Part shown: one piece after another, positions 1 through 9,132 of the stretch
How the letters are laid out: each line of letters begins with the position of its first letter
How positions within the stretch are numbered: position 1 is the first letter of the stretch
Assembly (NCBI GenBank): GCA_964446585.1
Contig: CAYUPI010000015.1
Span: 53,627-117,626, forward strand
Reading direction: 5' to 3'
DNA: 64,000 bases
Source of the DNA: CAYUPI01 sp964446585
GTDB lineage: Bacteria; Verrucomicrobiota; Verrucomicrobiia; Limisphaerales; UBA8199
The notes under the pieces: generated by a model
Told to the model about the DNA's origin: nothing
Seen by the model: the letters and a program-made list of their open reading frames with translations, nothing else
Database searches by the model: none
Translations under genes and position numbers: made by a program

Positions 1-3000
1 CCCGTTTGCGGGCCAGAGGTGTAATAGGTCATCGAATCTCGGCGACGGTAGCCGTTGCCATTGTCGGGCAGAACATGGGTAGTCCGCTGCCCGAACGAGT
101 TATATTCGAAGTCTTCGACAATGCTCGGAATGGCGTGGACGGTGCGAGTGCGATTGCCGTGTGAGTCGTAAGTGTGGCGAGTTGCATTGCCACGCGCGTC
201 GATCTGCCGGGTGACGAAATTGAATCCACAAGCGCCGCAAGAGGCGCCGGCATCGTAGTCGAAGTATTCCACGAGCTCCGTTTGATCGCCGCCGAGCGGC
301 CCGGGCACATGCCGAACGCGGCGCACGTTGCCGCGAGAGCGGCGCACGGCCCACGGATCCTGATCCACTTCATGGACAAGCTCAGTGCTGTTGCCATTGG
401 GGAACACTGTTCGAGTGAGTTGCGAATCGGCGTTATATTCGTAGCGGGTTTCGAAGTACGTCGGGTCACTGGCGCGGAGTTTGCCCGTGGGGCGGTTGGA
501 GACGTCCGTGGTGGGCTGGCCGGCGACGGCTCGGCCGGTGTATTCGCGCATGTCCACTAAGAGGTTAAACGAGTTATAGAGGAACTCGGTCACATTGCCG
601 ACCCGGTCGTTAACGATGGTTTTTACAATGGCGAAGCCGTTCGTGGGCGAGGGAATCTGTGGCAGATAGACGTATTCCAGTATGTTCGAGGGATCGCCCC
701 AGGCCTGGCTCGCGAGGTGGTCGAAACTCGGGTCCGCTGGATTCTCGTTGGTGGCGTAGGTGTTCTGAAGGTAGGTCTGCCCTTTGGCATCTGTGATCGC
801 GAGCAGGTTATGGTTGAGGCGATCGTCGCCAAAGCCCTTCGAATAGGTGTAAGTAACAGTCTTGCCGGAGGGGAAGTCGTTACCGTTGGGAGTGCCTGTA
901 ACGGGCGGTGAAGTCACGGATTTGAGGTCGCCGAAGGAACCGCCGGGATCGGCATTTTGATAATAGGCGTAATGGACCGAGCGGCCTGCGAAATCGGTTA
1001 CTGAGTCGATGAACCCATCGGCGTTATAGGTCACGCTAATATTGCGGCCGAGCGTGTCGGTGACGTTGGTTAGGCGGCCATTTGCCGGATGGTAGCCGAA
1101 GGTAATTGCATTTCCGTTGCGATCGGTGATGGCCGCCAGCTTGCCGGCCGTCGGACTGCCATCCAGTGGAAAGAAGCGCCAGGTCCCCGTATCGGCAAAA
1201 GTCAGGACGAAGGAATTGCCGACGCCGAAATTGCCCAGGCTGAAGAATTGATTCGCGGCGAAACTGCTGTCGGGCAGGCGGAAGAACGTGTCCTGGCGGG
1301 TATTGCCGTCGAAAATATCCACGTTCGTGCCATTGGCCTCGACCCGCACGTTGTAGGAGAAGTCCCATCCATTTCCCTGGGCCGTGTTCGGCCCGATGCG
1401 CGAGCGGTATTTGCGCGCCCAGACAAAGTCCATTCCGCGACCCGGGATGCGAAGGTCAACATCGGATTCATAAAACTCGCCGGAGAATAGATAGACCGGG
1501 TCACCGGCGGTATCTTTGGGGTTACCCGCATGGGCTGAGCTGGCGTCCACGCACATGGTGCAGGCCGTACAAGGCATGGCGGGGCTATTCTTGGGTTTTT
1601 CCTGGGAAACAGAGCGCGTGGTCCCTACGGTGACCGCGTTCAGGACAGAGCTGATGACCTGGCCTGTGTTTGTGTTGAACAATTCGATGGTGTGCGTGCC
1701 GGGCGACAAGGCAGGAATGGTCGCGGTGATGAGGGTATCGCTGACCACGGTTTGGTTGGCGAGCATCATACCGTCAATCCTGACCACGACCGATGCATTA
1801 AGCCCGCTGCCGTAGAAAAGGCCAAGCTGGCCGCCGGTTGGGTCTGTCTGGAAGGATTGTAGCGAGAGTTGAGGGCCCTGTGAGCTTCTGAGCCGAAACA
1901 GCCGATTCCCGCTCGGCGCGGCCAGGACGACCTGGTTAAGACCGTTCACGGTTGTTGCAGGCACAGTGATGGGCAGCCAGCGTGTCTGGGAAGGGGGAGC
2001 AGCCAGGCCGGTCGTGGATTCGAGCTGCCAAGGCAAGGGAGATTGCGGCCAGCCGAGAAACAGAGGATGGTTTTCGGGCGAGCTTGCCTGTTGAATGGTA
2101 AGGCGCACGGGCGGCACTTGGAATGCAGCGGCGTTGAGCTGCTGGATTTGAATCGGGGAAAGGGTGTAGGGGAAAATGGCCACCTCATCAATCACTCCGT
2201 GGAAAGGGCGCTGAGATCCGTAATCAGGGGCACCGCCGATCCACAGGTCGTTCGGACTCCCCGTGATAGGATTGGGTGCCTCTTTCCACGAGTTCAGCAG
2301 GCCATCAATGTAGAGCGAATTACTGGCGACGCCATCGTATGTACCCGCGAGAAAATGCCATTGGCTGTCATCTATCCGGATGGTGCCAACCGCATCGTCA
2401 TTATTGCCATCGGCGAAACGCGGATAGCCGTTCCAATCACAATCCAGGCGATAGGAAGTATCGCCTTTGCCGACGAGGGTTTGGAAGATTCCGTTCGCCG
2501 GCTCCGCCTTGCACCACGCAACCATTGTCACTGGACCGGTTAAGTCCAAGCCTGCACCGGGGACGTCCAGATAGCCGTTCGAGCCATTGAATTGGCAGCC
2601 AAAATTGCCGACTCCAAAGCCTGGATAAGGGACCCCGGGTACGCCTGGTAATGTGAAAGTCTCGTAGGTGCCGTTGGCAGCGGGTCCGAGGCTGCCGCTG
2701 TTGACCGCTACAGGCAGCGCCGGTTCGTCCAGTCGCAAATAGATTAGCGGACTGCGGCCCAGCACCATCTGTGAATAGGGAAACGGGGGTGATGCATTCG
2801 TGCCGTTCTGGTAATGAGCCGTAATTTCGGCTGCCGAGAGGACCGTACCGTAAATGGCCGGTTCATCAACTGCTCCGGGCCAGGCGAAGGCGCCATCGCT
2901 CCTCATGCCAATGGTGAGCGGCCCATTGATGTTGGGATTGAACGGGGGCGTGGCGATGGCCGTCGAGGCAACGCCATTGACATAGAGGGACGCGGTCGAG

Positions 3001-3608
3001 CCGTCATAGGTCGCGGCCAGGTGATACCATTTCCCAGCAATTATCGGCGCGCCCGCATTCAGATCGACGGCCGTGTTCGCCCCGTTGCCATTGTACATGC
3101 GCAGATTCCAACTGTTTCCGTTCTGATAAATGAGCCAACCCGAGCGATTGGCGCCAAAGGTGGCGGAGGAAATTGGGCACAGGGTTACCGCGTTGATGGC
3201 ACTCGGCTTGAGCCAGGCCTCGACTGTGAAGGGTGCGTTGAGGCTCAGCGACGGACTGTACGGAACACCCACGGCTCCATCGAAGCGCGCCGCGGTGTCG
3301 GGACTGGCAACCAGGGCGCCGGTCACGCCGGGGCAGCCGCCAAAATAGCTTCCGTTGCCTTGGACACCCAGGGTGCCGAGATTATTTGCCTGGAGAGGCT
3401 GTTGGGGCGGCTGCGTGGTTTCATTGAGGCGAAAATTGACCAACGGATTCATCGCCTGTACCGCGGACGGGTAGGGTTGGGCGATTACCGAACTAGCCCA
3501 TCCCAGCAGTGAGAGTAAACCCTGAACGGCGCATGCCCGGCTGTGCCAGCCTTTCTCGAAGAAACTATGTGAATGAGATGGCGTAGGGGTGTGACGAAGG
3601 GCCTTCAT
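1..3608 (-). CDS. Giant secreted LamG/RHS-repeat protein, C-terminus beyond window
   Basis: One uninterrupted reading frame of about 1202 codons runs off the left edge with no stop, so the C-terminus is missing. The chosen ATG gives a signal peptide (hydrophobic AVQGLLSLLGWASSVIAQ near residues 30-50). Two LamG/concanavalin-like domains follow (about residues 100-260 and 340-495; each ends with a GAVDEPAIY or GVIDEVAIF motif). Then come a short IPT-like stretch (580-660), a Cys cluster (MPCTACTMC) and a DUF6531-type RHS entry (GDPVYLFSGEFYESDVDLRIPG near 700). YD/RHS repeats (ITDRNGNAITFGY, TDTLGRNISVTYN, TRYEYNADSQLTRT) continue to the edge. The family is cell-surface or exported and often ends in a variable toxin or adhesin tip, which cannot be seen here. 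An ECF sigma gene lies directly upstream on the same strand. Confidence 0.9.
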   Translation of the reverse strand, partial: MKALRHTPTPSHSHSFFEKGWHSRACAVQGLLSLLGWASSVIAQPYPSAVQAMNPLVNFRLNETTQPPQQPLQANNLGTLGVQGNGSYFGGCPGVTGALVASPDTAARFDGAVGVPYSPSLSLNAPFTVEAWLKPSAINAVTLCPISSATFGANRSGWLIYQNGNSWNLRMYNGNGANTAVDLNAGAPIIAGKWYHLAATYDGSTASLYVNGVASTAIATPPFNPNINGPLTIGMRSDGAFAWPGAVDEPAIYGTVLSAAEITAHYQNGTNASPPFPYSQMVLGRSPLIYLRLDEPALPVAVNSGSLGPAANGTYETFTLPGVPGVPYPGFGVGNFGCQFNGSNGYLDVPGAGLDLTGPVTMVAWCKAEPANGIFQTLVGKGDTSYRLDCDWNGYPRFADGNNDDAVGTIRIDDSQWHFLAGTYDGVASNSLYIDGLLNSWKEAPNPITGSPNDLWIGGAPDYGSQRPFHGVIDEVAIFPYTLSPIQIQQLNAAAFQVPPVRLTIQQASSPENHPLFLGWPQSPLPWQLESTTGLAAPPSQTRWLPITVPATTVNGLNQVVLAAPSGNRLFRLRSSQGPQLSLQSFQTDPTGGQLGLFYGSGLNASVVVRIDGMMLANQTVVSDTLITATIPALSPGTHTIELFNTNTGQVISSVLNAVTVGTTRSVSQEKPKNSPAMPCTACTMCVDASSAHAGNPKDTAGDPVYLFSGEFYESDVDLRIPGRGMDFVWARKYRSRIGPNTAQGNGWDFSYNVRVEANGTNVDIFDGNTRQDTFFRLPDSSFAANQFFSLGNFGVGNSFVLTFADTGTWRFFPLDGSPTAGKLAAITDRNGNAITFGYHPANGRLTNVTDTLGRNISVTYNADGFIDSVTDFAGRSVHYAYYQNADPGGSFGDLKSVTSPPVTGTPNGNDFPSGKTVTYTYSKGFGDDRLNHNLLAITDAKGQTYLQNTYATNENPADPSFDHLASQAWGDPSNILEYVYLPQIPSPTNGFAIVKTIVNDRVGNVTEFLYNSFNLLVDMREYTGRAVAGQPTTDVSNRPTGKLRASDPTYFETRYEYNADSQLTRTVFPNGNSTELVHEVDQDPWAVRRSRGNVRRVRHVPGPLGGDQTELVEYFDYDAGASCGACGFNFVTRQIDARGNATRHTYDSHGNRTRTVHAIPSIVEDFEYNSFGQRTTHVLPDNGNGYRRRDSMTYYTSGPQT

Positions 3609-3924
3609 ATCTCGCGTCTTTAGATAGGTTCTACGGCTGCGCTGATTCGCGGTTTCGCAAAGTGCAGCGAATCGTTACTTCCGAATAAAGCGAGTGCGCC
3701 ATGCCTGTTGGGCTCCGGCCCTTCTTACGGCGGGGTAAACACCTACGGGACTGGATTTTCGCCATGACGATTCGACTTCATCCAGCTGTTACTACCCTGT
3801 TCCAGCCCAACTATCACAGAATTGCTTTTCCTCCTTCTTCAGCTTTGGTTCGTGATCTTAATCCTAATCCCACTCTTAATCGCCCTCAGCCTGTGCTCCG
3901 ACCTCCGCCCTCCGCACTCCCCCT
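3609..3924. other. Non-coding gap between ECF sigma gene and RHS gene
   Basis: About 316 bases without a convincing gene. It must hold the promoter of the RHS gene. The left part is mixed sequence; the part next to the sigma gene is pyrimidine-rich on the plus strand and carries short TTAATCCTAATCCCACTCTTAATC-like near-repeats of the hexamer TTAATC. No terminator hairpin or convincing -35/-10 pair was recognised. Confidence 0.5.
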
Positions 3925-4668
3925 TTATCCCGCTGCCAGCGTCGCCAGATACCGCAGCTCCTCCTCCACATCATCATGATGCTCAACCGTATGGGCCACC
4001 TCTTCACGCGCCAATTCCGCTAACCGCTGCCGCAACCGGGACACGGCCACCGTCACCGCGCGCACGGTCATGCCCATCTCGCCCGCCACGGCGTCATAGT
4101 CCCCCGCTCTCGCTTCGGAGGAGAGGAAGGTCTTGAGAGCCTCGTACTGCTGCGCCCTGCCACTGCTTTCGAACTCATCGCGCAAGCGCGTGAGTGCGCG
4201 CTGCAACAGCTCCAGTGCCCATCGCCGGTCATAGGATTCCTCCGGCGTCGCCGGTGCGCTCAGCTCGAGCACGTCGGCTTCCTGGCCGAGTTCTTCCCAG
4301 GAGACGAACGCCACGGTGCCCCCGCGCTTTAGCCTCCGGGACTTTTCCCGGTCATGCGCAAGGAAATGCTTCACTGACGCCAGTAGAAACGAGCGGAACC
4401 GACCCCGCCGAGGGTCCGCGGCGCGCAAGTAGCCGCGCTCCAGGAAGCGGGCGAAGAATCCCTGCGTCAGGTCGAGCGCATCGTGTTCGTTGTACCCCAG
4501 GCGACGGATGAAGAAATACACGGGTCCCCAGCAGTCACGGCACAACCGTTCCAGCGCGTCGTGGTCTTCCCGCGACGCATCGCGGCCGGCGCGCAATACC
4601 GTCGTCCATCGCGTCGTGCGGAACGATTCGGGCGGCGGCGCTTGAGCGGAGCTAGGGGCGAATTTCAT
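3925..4668 (-). CDS. ECF-type RNA polymerase sigma factor
   Basis: A 247-residue sigma-70-family factor of the ECF-like type common in Verrucomicrobia and Planctomycetes. Region 2 is visible as FRTTRWTTVL, then DALDLTQGFFARFLERGYL and GRFRSFLLASVKHFLAHDREK. Region 4 is visible as the helix-turn-helix YDAVAGEMGMTVRAVTVAVSRLRQRL. The start was taken at MKFAPSS because upstream in-frame codons have no family resemblance. It closely resembles the sigma factor at 23.6 kb. No anti-sigma factor or kinase lies next to it; the next gene downstream on the same strand is the giant RHS gene, a possible target (inference). Confidence 0.9.
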   Translation of the reverse strand: MKFAPSSAQAPPPESFRTTRWTTVLRAGRDASREDHDALERLCRDCWGPVYFFIRRLGYNEHDALDLTQGFFARFLERGYLRAADPRRGRFRSFLLASVKHFLAHDREKSRRLKRGGTVAFVSWEELGQEADVLELSAPATPEESYDRRWALELLQRALTRLRDEFESSGRAQQYEALKTFLSSEARAGDYDAVAGEMGMTVRAVTVAVSRLRQRLAELAREEVAHTVEHHDDVEEELRYLATLAAG

Positions 4669-4770
4669 CTCGCGCTCACGTTTTCTTGCCAAGCCGGAGA
4701 GCGGGCCATCGCTGACGATCGTTACTGCTGCGCCATCGCGCGTCAAGTATTTTTACGTTGAGCCTCCTCA

Positions 4771-4912
4771 AGGGCGTGTTGCCCAAATGCCGGAGCGCGG
4801 CCGTCCTCGGCCGCAGCAACTCTCGGACAGGACATTTCTCTCGAATTCCTGCACTTTCGCTCGACAGAATTCGGTCCTCTTCCTCCAGTTCTGCATTTGG
4901 GCAACACGCCCT
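4771..4912. repeat. MITE-like element with perfect 20-bp inverted ends and inner hairpin
   Basis: The outer 20 bases AGGGCGTGTTGCCCAAATGC at the left end recur as an exact reverse complement at the right end, 142 bp end to end. Inside the left end is a second hairpin, GCGGCCG-TCCT-CGGCCGC (4797-4814), followed by CAGCAACTCTCGGACAG and AATTCCTGCACTTTCG. These inner parts resemble the element at 16.9-17.0 kb. It sits in the gap between the sigma gene and the DUF1349 gene. No transposase is present, so it would be non-autonomous if mobile. Confidence 0.8.
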
Positions 4913-4940
4913 CACGAAGTCTGGGCAGGCTCCCTTCCAG

Positions 4941-5597
4941 TCACTCAGCGGCACGCACGCGGAACTCGGTAACCCGCGCCCAGTGCCGGACGTCGGCGGC
5001 GCCCTGATAAAATTGAAGACTGATTCTGGCTTTGCCGGCCTCGGGAGTGGGCAAACTGCATTCGCCAACGTGTCGCCATTCCCCGGCATCAGAGGCGCGG
5101 AACTGGCCGCGAATTCTGTCGCCTTTGACAAAGAGCCGCAACCGGACTGTCGTCGATTCCAGCGGCAAAATGGCCACCGTACGCGTCTTGTCCTTTTCTT
5201 CCCTGCCCATCACCACGCTCAATTTGCCGTCAACGAATTCCTGCCCCAGCTTCACCATGTTGCTGTCGTCGTAATACCAAACCAGGTCCACCTGCTCGTA
5301 TTGGTGGCTCGGCTGGTTCTCGACCCTGACGCTGACTTCGATTTCTCCCTTTGCTGATTTGGGCGCCGGTCGCACCAGCACATTGCGGGCGTTGTTCTGC
5401 GGGCCCCACATATTGCCTGGCTCAATCAGCACCTCCAAACCGTGCGGCGTCACTCGCCAGGCTTGCGGATGTTCTCTCACCCACGACCAGCCTTCTCCCA
5501 GCTTACCGGCGAACTCGTCCTGAAACAGAACCTCACCGGCTTCAACCACGCTGGCGAGCAAAGACAGAATCAAAATCAAATGGGAGAGAGGTCTCAT
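4941..5597 (-). CDS. Secreted DUF1349-like concanavalin-fold protein
   Basis: A 218-residue exported protein with signal peptide MRPLSHLILILSLLASVVEA. The body reads as a single DUF1349-type (concanavalin A-like/glucanase fold) domain: DEFAGKLGEGWSWVREHPQAW, IEPGNMWGPQNNARNVLVRPAP, YEQVDLVWYYDDSNMVKLGQEF and ISLQFYQGAADVRHWARVTEF. The family is found alone or attached to glycosidases and is thought to bind carbohydrate; no catalytic role can be claimed. The start is supported by a GGAG ribosome site about 8 bases upstream of this ATG, and the signal peptide begins there; the longer upstream reading is not used. Confidence 0.82.
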   Translation of the reverse strand: MRPLSHLILILSLLASVVEAGEVLFQDEFAGKLGEGWSWVREHPQAWRVTPHGLEVLIEPGNMWGPQNNARNVLVRPAPKSAKGEIEVSVRVENQPSHQYEQVDLVWYYDDSNMVKLGQEFVDGKLSVVMGREEKDKTRTVAILPLESTTVRLRLFVKGDRIRGQFRASDAGEWRHVGECSLPTPEAGKARISLQFYQGAADVRHWARVTEFRVRAAE

Positions 5598-5796
5598 AGG
5601 TGTTTCTCCAAAGCTTCTTTTGCCTGCTGGCGATTGCATTTGGTTGGCGACAAATGATCCGCTGTTTCCACCGTTAGCAAGAACTTCTCGGCGTTCCAGC
5701 GCAAAATGATCGACCTTCGTGTCCGAAAAGCACATGACGAATACCCCCGGTGTCCCTTGAGTATTGTCGAAAGATATCTACTGTCAGGAATCAAGC

Positions 5797-7473
5797 GTGA
5801 GAACTGCCAACGACGACCATCTTCGGAAGGCTCTGCCCAAACCTTCGCCTTCCTATTGGCTGACGCGTTTCCTCATCCTTCGACTATTGGGCCTCGTCTA
5901 TCTCATTGCTTTCCTGGCGGCCGCAAACCAGATCGTTCCACTCGTCGGGGAGCACGGCTTGCTGCCAGCGAGGCTCTTTCTGGAGCGAGTCGCGGCCCAT
6001 TTCGGTTCGAACCTCGACGGTTTTTTCCAAATGCCCAGCTTGTTTTGGATTCACCTCTCGGACCGTTTCCTTGTCTTCGCGGCCTGGGCCGGCGCCGCGT
6101 TGTCCGCGCTGGTTTTGCTTGGCTACGCCAATGCCGCCATCTTGACTCTGCTTTGGGCGCTTTACATGTCCTTCCTGAACATCGGCCAGGATTGGTATGG
6201 CTACGGCTGGGAAATCCAGCTTCTCGAGACTGGCTTCCTGGCCATCTTTCTTTGCCCCTTGCTCGACGGGAGGCCCTTCCCAAAACATCCACCGCCCCGG
6301 CTTGTCATCTGGATGTTTCGCTGGCTCATCTTTCGCATCATGGTGGGCGCCGGCCTTATCAAACTCCGTGGTGACCCCTGCTGGCGCGACCTCACCTGCC
6401 TCTACTATCATTATGAGACCCAGCCGATTCCTAACCCGCTGAGCTGGTGGTTGCATTTCCGGCCGCACTGGTTCCATAAATTTGGCGCGCTTTGGAATCA
6501 TGTCATCGAACTGCTCGTGCCCTGGTTCGCCTTTTACCCGCAACTGGTGCGGCACATCGCCGGCGCTTTGCTCGTTAGTTTCCAGATCGTTCTTATTCTG
6601 AGTGGCAATCTTTCGTTCCTGAACTGGCTGACCATCGTCCCCGCGCTGGCGTGTTTTGATGATTCACTCTTGGGAAAGCTCCTGCCGCGCTTTTTGGTCG
6701 AACGCGCCACGAGCGCGGGCGATGCAGCCGGACTTCCGCCGCAACAATTTGAAGACTGCAAAGCTCTTCAGTCTGAAAATCTCACCACTCTCAGGTCCTG
6801 CTTCCAGTTCGCACGCAACTGGTTCACCCATTGTCGGCGGATTGGTTTAATAGGGCCGATCACGCCACAGGAAATTGCGGCGCTGGTCCTGGCGTTGGTC
6901 GTCTTTGCCTTGAGCCTCGCCCCGCTGGCGAACATGCTGTCGTCTCGGCAAATGATGAACACTTCCTTCAACCGCCTGCACCTGGTCAACACCTACGGCG
7001 CATTCGGTAGTGTCGGCCGGCTGCGGCCAGAGATCGTTTTTGAGGGCACTGACGAATCCATCCTCACCGAAACCACTCGTTGGAAGGAATACGAATTCAA
7101 AGCCAAGCCCGGCGACCCGCTGCGGCGGCCCGCTCTCGTCGCGCCCTACCAGCCGCGGATCGACTGGCAGATCTGGTTTGCAGCCATGTCCACACCCGAC
7201 CAGTACCCCTGGACCCTCCATTTTGTGTGGAAGCTGCTTCACAATGACCCCGGGACGCTCAGGCTCCTCGCGAACAATCCGTTTCCCCAAAAGCCGCCGC
7301 GCTACATACGCGCCCAGTTCTACCGTTACGAATTCGCGCCGCCAGGCGAGCCGACCGGTGCCTGGTGGAAACGGACCTTGCTCGGAAGCTGGTTACCTGC
7401 GCTCTCGGCCGATGACCCTCGATTGCGCCGCGTTCTCGCAACCTACGGCTGGCTCCCTAATGCCGGCCACTGA
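5797..7473 (+). CDS. Lipase maturation factor-like multi-pass membrane protein
   Basis: About 558 residues. The first 330 residues are strongly hydrophobic with several membrane helices (RFLILRLLGLVYLIAFLAA, LSALVLLGYANAAILTLLWA, MFRWLIFRIMVGAGLIKL). The motifs GEHGLLPA, GQDWYGYGWEIQLLETGF, IKLRGDPCWRDLTCLYYHYETQPIPNPLSWW and NTYGAFGSVGRLRPEIVFEGT mark the LMF1 (lipase maturation factor) family. In animals LMF1 acts in lipase folding in the ER; the role of bacterial members is not established. The GTG start is preferred because AGGAA lies about 7 bases upstream; a TTG 33 bases earlier is the alternative. The neighbours give no hint of a lipase partner. Confidence 0.85.
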   Translation: MRTANDDHLRKALPKPSPSYWLTRFLILRLLGLVYLIAFLAAANQIVPLVGEHGLLPARLFLERVAAHFGSNLDGFFQMPSLFWIHLSDRFLVFAAWAGAALSALVLLGYANAAILTLLWALYMSFLNIGQDWYGYGWEIQLLETGFLAIFLCPLLDGRPFPKHPPPRLVIWMFRWLIFRIMVGAGLIKLRGDPCWRDLTCLYYHYETQPIPNPLSWWLHFRPHWFHKFGALWNHVIELLVPWFAFYPQLVRHIAGALLVSFQIVLILSGNLSFLNWLTIVPALACFDDSLLGKLLPRFLVERATSAGDAAGLPPQQFEDCKALQSENLTTLRSCFQFARNWFTHCRRIGLIGPITPQEIAALVLALVVFALSLAPLANMLSSRQMMNTSFNRLHLVNTYGAFGSVGRLRPEIVFEGTDESILTETTRWKEYEFKAKPGDPLRRPALVAPYQPRIDWQIWFAAMSTPDQYPWTLHFVWKLLHNDPGTLRLLANNPFPQKPPRYIRAQFYRYEFAPPGEPTGAWWKRTLLGSWLPALSADDPRLRRVLATYGWLPNAGH

Positions 7474-7754
7474 GCAGGAAATGCTCAACCAACTGCAAAT
7501 GATTCCAGTTTCGATCTGCTGTGGGTTACCGCAGACTACGTAAGCCTGCTGAAGGAAATGCCCTGTTGTGCCCGAAGGTCTCTGTCTCCGCCTGCTTCTG
7601 CTTCCCTTGCTTTACTTTATTATTGGCACTCGAAGTTCGCCCTACTACTTATGGGATAGATGATCGGCGTTTGCCTTCGCCTCAGTTCATGGCTTTTGGC
7701 AAGTCAGGGATAGACGCTTCCGGTGGGCCAACCAGGGACGCTCCCAGGCGTCTG

Positions 7755-9053
7755 ATGCGGGCTAGTTTAATTGCCGCGCTGGTGGTGTCGGCGCTTGCGA
7801 CCGGGGGCGCGTGGTTTTGGCGCACCCATCGGCCAACGCCCTTCGCGCCAAGTCCCCCGACGAATTGGGTGCTGGATTCTGCCACGCGTGTGCGCGACTG
7901 GCGCGAAGACATCGAGGTCCTCGAGCGCGAACTTCCCAAACGTCACCGGAACGCGTTCTTCAACTGCCGCCGTGAGGACTTCGAGACCGCGGTTGTAGAG
8001 CTGCGCGACGCCCTTCCGCGGCTCAGCGACGATGAGGTGGTCGTTGGCTTAATGAAGCTGGTAGCGATGATCGGGGATGCGCATACCGCGATCGACGTGG
8101 GTAGCCTCAAGCCCGCCTTCCATCAATTCGCGGTTTCGTTGTACGTTTTCAGCGACGGCCCGGTGCTCCTCGCGGCCCGCGAGGAGCAGAAGGACTTGAT
8201 TGGATCCACGTTGCTGAAATTCGCGGGCGTCGGTGCAGACGAAGCATTCCGGCGCGTGATGGCGGCCTCGGCTTTCGAGAACGATGCGACGTTCATTGCC
8301 AGCGCGCCGAGGCTCTTATGCGTGCCGGAAATTGCGCATGCTGTCGGATTGATCCCGACCACCTCCCGGGCCACGATCGTGGTACGGGACGCGCAGGGCC
8401 GAGAACGTGAAGTTGAGCTGACGCCCTTGGCCCCCGGCGAGAAGTTGACAACGACGGTCGTCGATGAGGGAAAACTGCCGCTATCCCGCCGCAAGGGCCC
8501 GCACCATAACTGGTTCCAATTGCTACCGCAGCAGAAAGCGTTATACCTGCGCTACGATACTTGCTCAGATGAACCAGGGCAAAGGGTGGCGGCGCTGGGG
8601 AACCAAATGCTCGCGGCGATCGACGGTAACCGGATCGAGCGCGTCATCGTCGATCTTCGCGGCAATGGCGGCGGCAACTCGGGGCTGCTCGAGCCATTTA
8701 TCGGCGGGCTAAAGCGCCGCCCGGCAGTGAATCACCCGGGAGGCGTCATCGTGCTGATCGGCCGGCACACCTTCTCGTCGGCCTACATGCACGCGGCGTA
8801 CCTCAAGAACAAGCTGGGTGCAACGCTCATCGGCGAGCCTTCCGGCCAGAAGCCCAACGCGTACGGCGAGGTACGCTGGTTCGTCCTGCCCTACTCTCAG
8901 ATCATCGTTCGACATTCGACAAAGTATTGGCACACTGCGAGTGGGGACCCGCCCTCGCTCGATCCCGACCTGATCGTCCGAACCTCATCCGCCGACTTTT
9001 TTGGGTTGCGCGACCCGGTTCTCGAGACTGCACTGACTCTTCATTCCAAGTGA
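7755..9053 (+). CDS. S41-like (tail-specific) serine protease
   Basis: About 432 residues with an N-terminal membrane anchor or signal (MRASLIAALVVSALATGGAWFW). The C-terminal half is an S41/C-terminal-processing-protease domain: VIVDLRGNGGGNSGLLEPFI, then VIVLIGRHTFSSAYMHAAYLKNKLGATLIGEPSGQKPN, in which the FSSA serine is the expected nucleophile. The final DPPSLDPDLIV is also typical. No PDZ domain is evident, and the region before the protease domain is a helical plus beta unit seen in other S41-like orphans. Longer in-frame starts exist (7521 GTG, 7689 ATG), but the hydrophobic anchor begins at the chosen ATG. The preceding 280 bases hold no other gene. Confidence 0.83.
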   Translation: MRASLIAALVVSALATGGAWFWRTHRPTPFAPSPPTNWVLDSATRVRDWREDIEVLERELPKRHRNAFFNCRREDFETAVVELRDALPRLSDDEVVVGLMKLVAMIGDAHTAIDVGSLKPAFHQFAVSLYVFSDGPVLLAAREEQKDLIGSTLLKFAGVGADEAFRRVMAASAFENDATFIASAPRLLCVPEIAHAVGLIPTTSRATIVVRDAQGREREVELTPLAPGEKLTTTVVDEGKLPLSRRKGPHHNWFQLLPQQKALYLRYDTCSDEPGQRVAALGNQMLAAIDGNRIERVIVDLRGNGGGNSGLLEPFIGGLKRRPAVNHPGGVIVLIGRHTFSSAYMHAAYLKNKLGATLIGEPSGQKPNAYGEVRWFVLPYSQIIVRHSTKYWHTASGDPPSLDPDLIVRTSSADFFGLRDPVLETALTLHSK

Positions 9054-9132
9054 GCAATGGCGGATCTTCCGGCAGCGTTAGCTGGCGCTCGGCCCGAAGA
9101 GGCGTATAGTAACACCAACTCCTGACAACACT

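Noticed and set aside
5706..6374. 222-codon plus-strand frame overlapping the start of the lipase maturation factor gene
   Set aside because: Overlapping frame with no domain; the membrane-protein frame has the family motifs.
7621..7640. TGGCAC sequence upstream of the S41-like gene as a sigma-54 promoter
   Set aside because: The -12 GC is absent at the required spacing.
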